From Naegleria lovaniensis (taxonomy: Eukaryota; Heterolobosea; Eutetramitea; Acrasida; Naegleriidae): a stretch of DNA of 64,000 bases. The position numbers were made by a program, and so were the translations under genes. Below, one piece after another: positions 22,715 to 31,021 of this stretch (its first letter is position 1; each line of letters begins with the position of its first letter). The notes below the pieces were generated by a model, which was not told where the DNA came from, did not search any database, and was given only the letters and a program-made list of their open reading frames with translations. The stretch spans positions 496,001 through 560,000 of the forward strand of contig NW_025407823.1 in NCBI RefSeq assembly GCF_003324165.1, in the 5' to 3' direction.

Positions 22715-23146
22715 TTAAAGCTCATCTTTGAAGTCTGTGAAGGAAATTCCTTTTTCTTGCAACAATTTTTGTAATCGACCCTCCCTGTGAGCATGATGCA
22801 CGTCATCTGAACCTCCAATAAATTGTTTGGCAATCCAAACGGAAGGAACTGTTCTTCTTCCTGTTCTCTTCATCAACTCATCTTGAATTTCTGCCCCTTC
22901 TGCCATTTCATCCAACTGAATCACTCGAAGATCGGAAATATTCAATTTCTTTAGCAAGGTAATACATCTTCTGCAATAGGGACAATAACTTTTTGAGAAG
23001 ACTGTAATGCTATGACCAGATACTTCACGATCAACAAATTCTTTGACATTTAATTCTTCTAGATCATCATTGATTGCAGCTAAAATATTGACAGTGAAAA
23101 GTAAGACAATGACGACCAGCAAGAAATACTTTTTGCAGAGAAACAT
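22715..23146 (-). CDS. Dithiol glutaredoxin with N-terminal signal sequence
   Basis: 143 aa, intronless. The active site is CPYC at residues 55-58 in FSKSYCPYCRRC, and the cis-proline loop is RRTVPSVWIAKQFIGG followed by DDVHHAHREGRL, all typical of class I glutaredoxins. Residues 1-24 (basic MFLCKK, then a hydrophobic stretch ending ILAA) form a signal peptide or membrane anchor, placing the protein in the secretory pathway rather than the cytosol. Role by family: glutathione-dependent reduction of disulfides or mixed disulfides, here probably in ER or Golgi. It is convergent with the RGS-START gene and divergent from the F-box/Rho gene, with 62 bp between start codons. Confidence 0.92.
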   Translation of the reverse strand: MFLCKKYFLLVVIVLLFTVNILAAINDDLEELNVKEFVDREVSGHSITVFSKSYCPYCRRCITLLKKLNISDLRVIQLDEMAEGAEIQDELMKRTGRRTVPSVWIAKQFIGGSDDVHHAHREGRLQKLLQEKGISFTDFKDEL

Positions 23147-23208
23147 TTTTTTTTATTAATTTTTAAAAAAATAATTGTCATTTGTTGCTTCGTTTACATA
23201 CCACATAA

Positions 23209-24285
23209 ATGTCATTATCGATGCTCAACGATGACATTTATCGCTTGGTTCTCTCGTTTCTTTCCATTTCGGAATTAAACCGAGTTCATGAAACAAGTAA
23301 AACTTTTAGGATGGCACAATTAGCAACCGAAGATTGTCTGTGGAAAAATTATACTTTGAAAACCATCAATGCATTGGTTCAACGAGCTCAATATAAACTA
23401 CCATCTCTTGATGGTTTTAAAACAAGTACAACAATTGACGATTTTTATCTTCCATACATGAATCACGGACATGCAATTCAAAAAGATTTCAAGCTCTGTC
23501 TCATTCATTTACAAACCCAAATGAATATAAAAGTAGAGAATAATATGAAGAATGTGATGAAACAATTAACTTCACTTCAAAAATCGTCAAAATCTAAAGA
23601 GTCACCTTTTATTGATCAATCACAACTGGTAAATCTTAAAGATCAGATAATTAACCAATATGCAACTCAATTACTTCATTCACCACTCAAATTTAAAGCA
23701 GTGTTCAATGGAGAAGGTGCTGTTGGAAAAAGCTCCTTAATTTATACTATTAGTTATGGAACGTTTCCAGACTATTGGATGTTTAGAACAGATGGAGCCA
23801 TGTTAAACAAAACACTTGACAATAATATCAAGATGGAATTATCTCTATGGGATACTGCAGGCCAAGTGGATTATGACAAATTACGAGTTCTTTCATATCC
23901 AGAGACAGATGTATTTCTTGTGTGCTTTGATGTGGCCAATTTAGAGAGTTTTTGGAAAGTACATGAACGATGGATTCCTGAAATTCGAAATTTTTCTCAA
24001 TATAACATTCCCATCTTGTTAATTGGATGCAAAACTGATTTAAGGAACGATACAAGCATGTTACAACGATTGAGAGAACAACATTTTCGAACACCCATCA
24101 CTCCCTCCATGGGAGAAAGTCTTGCAAAGGCATGTCATTGCTTATCATATGCAGAAACATCTTCGTTGTACAATAATGGCTTGGATGACTTGACTACACT
24201 CATGTTTCGATCAGTTATTTTAAAAGCAACTCATGGATTCCAGCAATTATTTCCACAACACTCAAATCGTTGCATGTTGCAATGA
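23209..24285 (+). CDS. F-box/Rho-type small GTPase fusion with C-terminal CaaX box
   Basis: 358 aa, intronless. Residues 5-50 fit an F-box (MLNDDIYRLVLSFLSISELNRV, then a Trp-containing end, LWKNY), with a linker to ~160. A Rho/Rac-like G domain follows: P-loop GEGAVGKS at 168-175, DTAGQ at 215-219, the G4 motif as CKTDLR at 274-279, and YAETSS for G5. A Rho-type insert region lies between G4 and G5. Switch I is divergent: the usual PTVFDNY is replaced by RTDGAML. The protein ends CMLQ, a CaaX box whose terminal Gln favours farnesylation. An F-box would tie a membrane-anchored GTPase to an SCF ubiquitin ligase. Domain calls are firm for the GTPase, moderately firm for the F-box. Confidence 0.87.
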   Translation: MSLSMLNDDIYRLVLSFLSISELNRVHETSKTFRMAQLATEDCLWKNYTLKTINALVQRAQYKLPSLDGFKTSTTIDDFYLPYMNHGHAIQKDFKLCLIHLQTQMNIKVENNMKNVMKQLTSLQKSSKSKESPFIDQSQLVNLKDQIINQYATQLLHSPLKFKAVFNGEGAVGKSSLIYTISYGTFPDYWMFRTDGAMLNKTLDNNIKMELSLWDTAGQVDYDKLRVLSYPETDVFLVCFDVANLESFWKVHERWIPEIRNFSQYNIPILLIGCKTDLRNDTSMLQRLREQHFRTPITPSMGESLAKACHCLSYAETSSLYNNGLDDLTTLMFRSVILKATHGFQQLFPQHSNRCMLQ

Positions 24286-24522
24286 GGTACTCATGATTTT
24301 TAATTGGATTTTTTAACAAGGGCGTTGCAAAATCAAACAGAGCTAGAGGAATTACCTGAACTCTTATTTGAAATTTTAACAGGTCGTACAGATTTTTTGT
24401 ATCCTCTGATCTACGCTTGCTATTCGTACATCATGGACAGTGCTACAACCTATCGTCACAAATTGAGCTTGCTAACCAAAGAAAATATGGCTCAATTTGG
24501 GTTAAAAAAAAGTCAACAATAA
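24286..24522 (+). other. Open frame continuing in phase after the Rho GTPase stop
   Basis: After the stop at 24283-24285 and a second stop at 24301-24303, the same frame is open for about 72 codons (LPELLFEILTGRTDF, YPLIYACYSYIMD, HKLSLLTKENMAQFGLKK). Composition looks coding, but no ATG precedes most of it. It could be an alternative C-terminus reached by splicing out the CaaX end, a gene fragment, or chance. I could not find a canonical donor/acceptor pair: the best in-phase choice uses GTTGCA and would make a 45-nt intron. Confidence 0.3.
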
Positions 24523-24566
24523 CTGTTTGAAATGATTTAACACAATGTGAAGTTGTATTATCAAGA

Positions 24567-25367
24567 TTAAACATAAAACTCTGTGCAAGCTTCTAAGAAT
24601 TGGTCGAATGTGAACATTGCTGTTCCATTTCTATAAATGTCTCTAGGTTGGAATGCGTTTCTGATAGAGCCAACGAAAACACATAGCTCAATATAACCAT
24701 CGAAATTAAGAAATCCTTTTCTCTGTGTGTCCACCATATTGAACATTTTTTGAACAACATTCATTCCAATTCGGTAACCTGATTGCATTAATGCTGTTGA
24801 TACTTCTTGGAAGGATAATGTTCCTGATTTGTCTTTGTCTACGAATTCAAATCCTTGCTTCATTTGAAGTAAAAATTGATGTAATTGGACAAATTCTTCG
24901 AAATCAATCTCTCCATTTCCGTTTTTATCAAACATTTTAATTAATCTTCTTGCACCTGTTTATCATCAAATAATAAAATTAATAAAACGCACAAATCAAC
25001 ACATACATCTCTCTCCAAAGACTCGGCCTGTAAACTCTCCACCTGGTTGAGTGAGAGCCTTCTGAAGCTCTATCCAAGTAATTTTACCACTCCGATCTGT
25101 ATCTACAGCATCAAAAAATGGTTTTAAAGGATGATTTATGTGTTGTGGTTGATACATTTGGCTTCCATATCCATATTGTCCATATTGTTGTTGTTGGGGT
25201 TGATGGTATCCTCCATATTGTGGCTGCTGTGGAGGTGGATGATTATATCCTCCATATGATGGAGGTTGCTGATAAGTGGGTGGCTGTGGTGGATGATTGT
25301 ATCCTCCGTATCCTTGTTGTGGTGGCTGTTGTTGAACAACAGGAGGAGGGCGAGGATAATTTTGCAT
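24567..25367 (-). CDS. Penta-EF-hand protein (ALG-2/peflin/sorcin type)
   Basis: Two exons, 25367-25007 and 24955-24567, with a 51-nt intron (donor GTATGT) that restores GERCARRLIKMFDKNGNG; 249 aa. Residues 1-80 are a Pro/Gln/Tyr/Gly-rich tail with YGGYNHPP-type repeats, as in peflin, sorcin and ALG-2. Calcium loops are visible as DTDRSGKITWIE (EF1), DKNGNGEIDFEE (EF2) and DKDKSGTLSFQE (EF3). EF4 (DTQRKGFLNFDG) and EF5 are degenerate, as usual for the family. These proteins dimerise through EF5 and move to membranes or partners when calcium binds. Similarity to a specific member is not resolved. Confidence 0.93.
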
Positions 25368-25430
25368 TTTTTTGAATTGGAAACTTTCCCGCTTCTCATG
25401 GACCCGCAACCCTCTTCGCAAAGTTGACGC

Positions 25431-25456
25431 TTTTGCGTTAAAAAAACAACGCAAAA
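25431..25456. repeat. 9-bp inverted repeat upstream of the penta-EF-hand gene
   Basis: TTTTGCGTT at 25431-25439 and AACGCAAAA at 25448-25456 are perfect reverse complements with an 8-base loop. The adjacent TTGACGC at 25424-25430 adds to a word set (TTGACG, GCGTTAA) shared with the fold-back cluster at 30028-30238. It lies between the penta-EF-hand start and the end of the transposase-like gene. Confidence 0.7.
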
Positions 25457-25520
25457 ATTGCGCACCTGCAAAAAAAAAAATTTCGAAACAAAGCAAGGTT
25501 TATTTTTCATCACGGCTTCA

Positions 25521-27377
25521 TTAAATATATTGATTTACGTTCTTGTGCATCGGAATGAAATAACTCTTCCCCTTTCTAGTAACAGTAACACAAGGAACCA
25601 GAGGCTCTTTGTAGGACACTTCAATCACAGACCTGTCTGACAAATTCTGCAAAGTCACTGTGGAATCCGTGAATGATTTGATCTTGAAGTATTTTGCAGG
25701 AGTACAAGAAGTATCAGCCACAACATCTCTCTCTTTCTTCAATACGAAATGACCACACACACATTCCGAAGGTTTGAGTTCACTTAAACCAAATATATCG
25801 CATAACTGCGCCATATCAAAAAACATAATAGAATACCTTGCAGAATTTGATGAAATGAACGGCTTGGTCAATGTGAAGTTTAGATTTTCCCCAACAAAGG
25901 CTGTATTATGTGCCAATGGACCATATAGGCTTGCATTTCGCACCATATCACTAGCTACATGGAAGTTCATTGTAGCCTTTGCAATGCCTACCATCTCTTG
26001 ATAATCCTCCAAAATACCTCTTAATTCCTCATTAATTGAATTCAAATCAGCTATATTAATGGCATCTGTTAACTTGTCAATTACAACAACCATTCTCTTA
26101 ATAATTTTATACTTCAACTCAATCATACTGAAATTCTTAACATCCTGAAGTAGATCTAGACAATAGTGAATAATCATATATATCTCCATTGCCTTAAGGT
26201 GTACTAAATTTTTGGAAACTGATCTCGGGTGTCTATGTAAGAACGAAGGAAATTTTTGCTTGAGATATTCCTTGTCGAACTCGTCCCAATATTGAAGTGG
26301 AATCATCTCCATCATGTCACGCATAATTCTTTCATACAAGTTATGCATTGAATCATAGGAGCATATTGTAGTGGGAGTTGGTTTTCAACTCTGGTCTAAT
26401 ATTGGAGAATATCCACGAACACCCCATGACAACTCTTTTCCCGAAACATTATTCCAAAAATGTCGATCTCTCAAACCAAAAACAATTCGTTGATTGCTAG
26501 AAATGTCTCTCCTAAGTGGATATCTAACTTGAGTAGTTTCTCCTGATAACTGAACAGGTTTCCCTCGAATCTTGCATAAATGGCAAAAATAATACCCTGA
26601 TTTTTGAAATAAGAGAATTTCAGACCTTGCAGGTAAGTCAGCAATTACTCTTTCTAATCTCAATGATATTTGTTTAAATTGATCATTGAACACATTCAAA
26701 TCATCCATCATGATTTTCAAACACAAATTGATTTCTTCTTGAGATGGTTTGTTAGGAAATAGTAGCCACAAAAAGTTATTCTTGCGCTTCTTTCTTACAT
26801 TTGGTTTCATCTTATTGAATGTGATAGAGAATTCGTAAAAGCTTTGCTGACTAGATTTAAACGGAGCAACACCGTCACCAAATAACGTCATAGTTTTTCC
26901 TCCTTCATCTACGAATTTTTTGTGAATGTTTTTGTAGATGTCTCCGTCACAGCGATCTTGGATAAGTTGGGGATCACGATTATCAAGTTTAAATTGATCC
27001 AAAAATTGTGGCTCTCTGAATATCCTTTCCTCGAATTGGAATTTTAATGGGCGTAAAAAGCAATGAGTTTTGATATCTTTCCATAATTTCCCACATTTAG
27101 GACAGGATTTTTGGTCTGGATTTTTTTGATACGTCTGACAATCAGTGCACATTGGAATTTTCTTTGTCTTTGAAGACAAAAGGAAATACTTATAGAACCC
27201 TGTTAATGTCAGCTTATCTGAAAGTTCTTGTTTATCACTCTCATGAATGAGTTGAATGGCTTCTCGAATTAGATTCAAAACCATTTTGAGACAATTTTCA
27301 GAGAGAGAACTTGTTACTGCAAACTTGAGAATTTTTTTCATCAACGTATCAACATTTACATTAACATTATCATTCAC
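25521..27377 (-). mobile_element. Tnp2/CACTA-like transposase gene, interrupted by one in-frame TGA
   Basis: One frame on the minus strand runs from about 27377 to 25521, broken only by TGA at 26387-26385. The first usable ATG is 27341; the frame is open upstream without an ATG, so the 5' end may be lost. Upstream part: zinc-binding-like CTDCQ/CPKCG, then LFGDGVAPFKSSQQSFYEF, a basic segment with N-F-L-W-L-L-F-P-N-K-P, and DLPARSEILLFQ followed by GYYFCHLCKIRGK. This order matches the Tnp2 family (Transposase_21) of CACTA elements: DG-x-x-PF, N-L-P, D-[FL]-PA, then G-x-x-x-C-x-x-C. Downstream of the TGA, CSYDSMHNLYERIMRDMM fits the family's 'D.MH' block, so the stop sits inside conserved sequence. 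Read as a decayed or domesticated transposase; terminal repeats were not found. Confidence 0.62.
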
Positions 27378-27392
27378 AATGCTTGAAAATGA

Positions 27393-28342
27393 ATGGGAAG
27401 AGAGAACTTCTTCATCATCCGTTCAAATCTCAAAGTTGGAGATTTAGTTGAAATTATTGAAAAGGGAGAGAATTGTTACTACAAGATTGGTAAAGGAAGA
27501 GTTCAATCACTCACTTCAACTAATTGCAGTTTAAATGACATTATATTTCACGTTCCATCCTTCGTTCAAGATCAAAAGAAGACGATTTTGATATTTCATG
27601 CCTTTCATTAATTGAAGATCGAACCAATCATGCTCCTATGATTCAAAATGCTTTTTCTACGGTTCAGCAAGGATGTACTCCCGTCTCCTTATTTTCCATG
27701 AATTATGACACTGAAGTCGATGATGACAAGATTGATGACAATGAAGTTCTCTCTATAACTCCACCGGAAATTTCGGATTCAAGAACAAACTCAAATTCAA
27801 ATGTTGAAGAGAGTGATTCTCCTTTGCAAAATGAGCCCAAGTCTACGGAACCTACTGATCATAAGAATTTCGCTAGTGATATCTTTTTCCTTCAGCAAGT
27901 CAAAGACCTCAGAGAGAAAAACGAGGCCTTATCATTGGAAAACAAACAGCTAAAAGAATTAATCATCAAATTGAATAAGCCATTGAACGCATTAATTGCT
28001 CTTCAATTACAATACCCGAATATTCTTCCAAGCAAAACAATTTCTGTCACATATCGTGCTAATGTGAAACAAATACCCCCAAATTTGGTGTCAAGAATTA
28101 TCAACAGCAACAAGACGGCTCGGCTTGGCATTGTTAGCAATTATTTGTTTGATAAGGGTTATGTTCTTTTGAAAGATGATCAGAAAGATATTGTAATTGA
28201 TTGCATTTTAGAATGTACTGAAGTGCCATTGGATAAGTGGAAAGCGGAACGAATATTATTGATGAATTTAAGTCGAACTTTAAAACACAACGCATCAAAG
28301 AAAGAGCACGAATCCAAAACCAAGAGCAAGCAATCATTGTAA
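27393..28342 (+). CDS. Unknown gene divergent from the transposase; coiled coil plus basic C-terminus; apparent frameshift
   Basis: Two overlapping readings on the plus strand. The first, from the ATG at 27393, has LKVGDLVEIIEKGENCYYKIGKGRV, which looks like a small beta-barrel (KOW/BAH-like), and ends at 27611. The second is open from 27539, with its first ATG at 27638, and ends at 28342. The two can be joined near AAAAGAAGACG (about 27574-27584) by a one-base change, giving FVQDQ-KEDDFDISCLSLIEDRTN. Downstream are an acidic region, a leucine-rich coiled coil (LREKNEALSLENKQLKEL), and an alpha-helical end with LDKWKAERI that faintly recalls BEN domains. It may be a second element-encoded protein or a host gene. 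Not recognised with confidence. Confidence 0.5.
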
Positions 28343-28912
28343 AATCTTGAATTACATAAAAAATTTGTTTTATAAAAAAATTCTCAAAAGCTTGTAGCAG
28401 CTTCCACGTTCAACAATCACATTCATTCATCAACAGATGCCGCTTGTTCATCTTATACGCTGCTAGAGCTTGCTTTGCGTAAGTGTACGTGTTTCATTGA
28501 TACAGGTATGATCTCCAAATCATCCAAAGATATCGACACGTTTCATGTTTGCTCGAAATGGAGGACTGTCTTTGCTATCATTTGCCTTTTGTCTCTTATA
28601 AAGGACAAAGCTGGCTTTTATTGACAAAGTCTTCTACGGTAAGCTCTTTTTCACGAAGTTGTTGTGAATTTCTTGAATCTGATCAACGATAGATGCTACA
28701 AAGGACCTTTAGCATCATCAAACATTTTGGCAAGACGAATGAATGTTATGTTGATGATAGGAGAAGATATTGTTGAACAAACAGATAGGGTTTGTAGTTA
28801 TTGCTTGATTTGAAAGTAATTCTGTTCGTGCTGTTTGAAAAGGTAATTCGTTTCATTTACGGCCATTGTTATTGTTGTGGAGGATGATTAAACTTGTTCA
28901 CCTGTTAAACCG

Positions 28913-28977
28913 GTAAGTATATCCAACCATGTACTAATATCAACAACATTATTCGTTGTTTATTTATTTCCTTTTAG
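28913..28977 (+). other. Well-formed 65-nt intron outside any recognised gene
   Basis: Donor GTAAGTAT, an internal TACTAATATCAAC that matches a strong branch-point consensus, and a pyrimidine-rich acceptor CTTTTAG. Length and signals equal those of the coding introns in this window. Flanking sequence has no credible open frame, so it implies a plus-strand spliced non-coding RNA or UTR. Confidence 0.55.
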
Positions 28978-30027
28978 AGTAACATGATCGGTAGGTTGTT
29001 AGATTTGCTGAGCAGATTTTTGTTTATTCAAAATGTTTTAGTTGCTTCTTCTTTATTAGTTGTTGTTTTGAATATCCATCATTACACTCTGTACATAGAA
29101 TGCGTTGGTAGAGATTGGTTGAGGATATTGAAGCAAGTTCTAACATCCAGATAATGAAGGGATATCTTGAGGTAGGGATTGAATTTAATGATAATCAATT
29201 GAGGATAGGGATGATAAGACTTCAAGTATATTTGATCCACAGTTGGTTGTTTGATTATTCGTACCCTCTTGTCCCACTATGCATTGAGAGTTAAAGGATT
29301 GTAGTTGCAACAATAACCAAACAACCGCTTTCTTAACATTTGTCAATGGTAGAACTGAAAAAGATGTTATATTATCGAGTTATGGAATTTCAAGCTGAAT
29401 TTGCTTGGTATTATGAAGGATTGTTTGTATTATGGATTGATTAACAGAGCTTTCAATGCTTTAGAGTTTGATGTTTTTACATTTTAAGCCTGGAATGTAT
29501 TTAGATCATCGAGGCATTTGTTTGTCATGAATAGGGATTGGTTTGATTGATGTTAAAATATGACTTGTTGTGAATAATAATGTCAGTGCAATAGAGATAT
29601 CAAAACAAATGACAAATTGATATATCATTTATATGAATTTGAAGTGTGTTTTGATTGAACTATTGATCACTATGATTATTATGCCGCAACTGAAAAATAT
29701 TTTAACTGAATGCAAAACCAACATCATGATAAACAAATGAAAAGATGATATGAAATACAAGTATTGAATTAGATGATATTTCAACCCGATAGCTTAAATT
29801 ATTCAAAAGTAAGTAATGTCAATCCAATTCATCTTTCATTTACCATTTATATTCATTAAATTGGCTACTTTAGCTTTGTTGTTGGATATAAATTAGAGAA
29901 TTTGGATGAATGAATGTGAGGAAAATGGATAAACATACAAGATTTGAAGATTTGGAGTGGTTTGAAGAGATTGAATTAGTGAACGATTGGTTGAACGAGA
30001 ATGAAAGAGAAATTTGAGAAATAAGGA

Positions 30028-30238
30028 GCGTTAATTTTTCGTCAATTATTTTTATTATGAAACATCATAATAATTGACGTTAATTTGACGCGTGAATAAT
30101 GAAATCGTTAATGTGGGAAATTAACGCTTTTTATTGACGTTTTTTCGTCAATAATTAACGCTTTTCAAGCGAGAATAAAATTTTTTTCGTTAACTTTTTG
30201 ATTGTAATTTTTGACGAAAAAACGTTAAAAATTAACGT
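30028..30238. repeat. Fold-back repeat cluster built from TTAACG/TTGACG words
   Basis: At least three perfect inverted repeats within 211 bp: CGTCAATTATT/AATAATTGACG (30040-30050 and 30069-30079), TATTGACG/CGTCAATA (30132-30139 and 30146-30153), and ACGTTAA/TTAACGT (30222-30228 and 30232-30238). The second is flanked by the direct repeat ATTAACGCTTTT (30120-30131 and 30154-30165). The same words, TTAACG and TTGACG, recur in both orientations throughout. It looks like a small non-autonomous (MITE-like) element or an array of binding sites; no target-site duplication was identified. Confidence 0.7.
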
Positions 30239-30513
30239 CAACCGCGAGTAGCGGGTTTATTTTTAAGCTTCCTCAGAAATTTGAAGCAATTCGTTGGTCC
30301 TTTGAGAGAGAGCATTTCAAGACGAGGTTGTTGGAGCATGGAACGAAAGGAAATATTGAAAGAGCTTTATGTGACCCTCACAAATAGATTATATTCGATT
30401 CAAGTGATTTTAGGGTTGAGCGTATGCTCTCGAGCGCTCTCCTTTCAACGTCAATACTTTTCTTCATGAAGAAAACACAGATCCCATCTGTGCTTGACTG
30501 TTCTCCGCAACCA

Positions 30514-30786
30514 TCAACTGCCCATCATTCTCCATCTTTTTCCTAAATAATTAGTTAGTGCTTTACACGCTTGTACCGCATTTCTCTGTAGATGCAGCTT
30601 CATCACAATCTGTAAAGGAGAAGACAAAAAAATTGGCCACCTTTGCATTGGGTCCGTATTGTTGTTGCGAAACCAAGTCAACCAGTCAATTATCTCTTTG
30701 CGGTTCATATTGAGTTTATCATATTTTGTGTTACTTCCTGTATTTTCAATAATTGTCGCAACACCAGTTGTGTCGTATACAATCAC
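30514..30786 (-). CDS. Unrecognised exon-like open frame (possible gene fragment)
   Basis: About 90 codons with coding-like composition: VYDTTGVATIIENTGS, KYDKLNMNRKEIIDWL, then TWFRNNN, MQRWPIF and KALTNYLGKRWRMMGS before the stop. There is no ATG at its start (GTG), but GATGATGACAG immediately upstream could be a splice acceptor, so this may be the last exon of a gene whose 5' part I could not find. It runs opposite to the protein kinase gene and overlaps that gene's probable 5' region. The WP and basic C-terminus recall small organellar proteins, but I do not recognise the family. Confidence 0.35.
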   Translation of the reverse strand: MIVYDTTGVATIIENTGSNTKYDKLNMNRKEIIDWLTWFRNNNTDPMQRWPIFLSSPLQIVMKLHLQRNAVQACKALTNYLGKRWRMMGS

Positions 30787-31021
30787 GGACTGTCATCATC
30801 ACTGACAAGTTCAGCAAGTCATCATCGTCAATACAACTCTCATTGAAAAGTATAAACCCTTTCAACCACACACTTCCTTTATCACTACTTCTACGACTTG
30901 TATTCAAAGAGGCTCTTCAGTCACGTTCCAATAATTCCATTATTATCATCATCAGCACCACAATAATAATATTATAAAACTTTTCAAACACCACCACCAC
31001 ATCAATAACAACAACAACAAA

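Larger units (their letters stand above)
28343..30513. other. 2.2-kb region without recognisable coding capacity
   Basis: No long open frames with coding character on either strand. The first 650 bp hold several splice-like sites (GTAAGT at 28479, GGTAAGC near 28632, the complete intron at 28913-28977), suggesting a spliced non-coding transcript, a long 5' UTR, or an eroded gene. From about 29150 to 30020 the plus strand is purine- and G-rich (GGATTG, TTGAGGA-type words) with many stops. The last part contains the fold-back cluster at 30028-30238. A short plus-strand frame at 30281-30469 is not convincing. No tRNA or snRNA was recognised. Confidence 0.6.

Noticed and set aside
26385-26387. 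TGA in the transposase read as selenocysteine or as a reassigned codon
   Set aside because: Other genes in the window use TGA as a normal stop, and no selenocysteine insertion structure was seen downstream. Decay or error is simpler.
25521-28342. Complete CACTA element with defined ends
   Set aside because: No CACTA-type terminal inverted repeats or target-site duplication could be found on either side, so only the coding remnant is reported.
30281-30469. 62-codon plus-strand frame after the fold-back cluster
   Set aside because: No ATG near its start with good context and no recognisable sequence.
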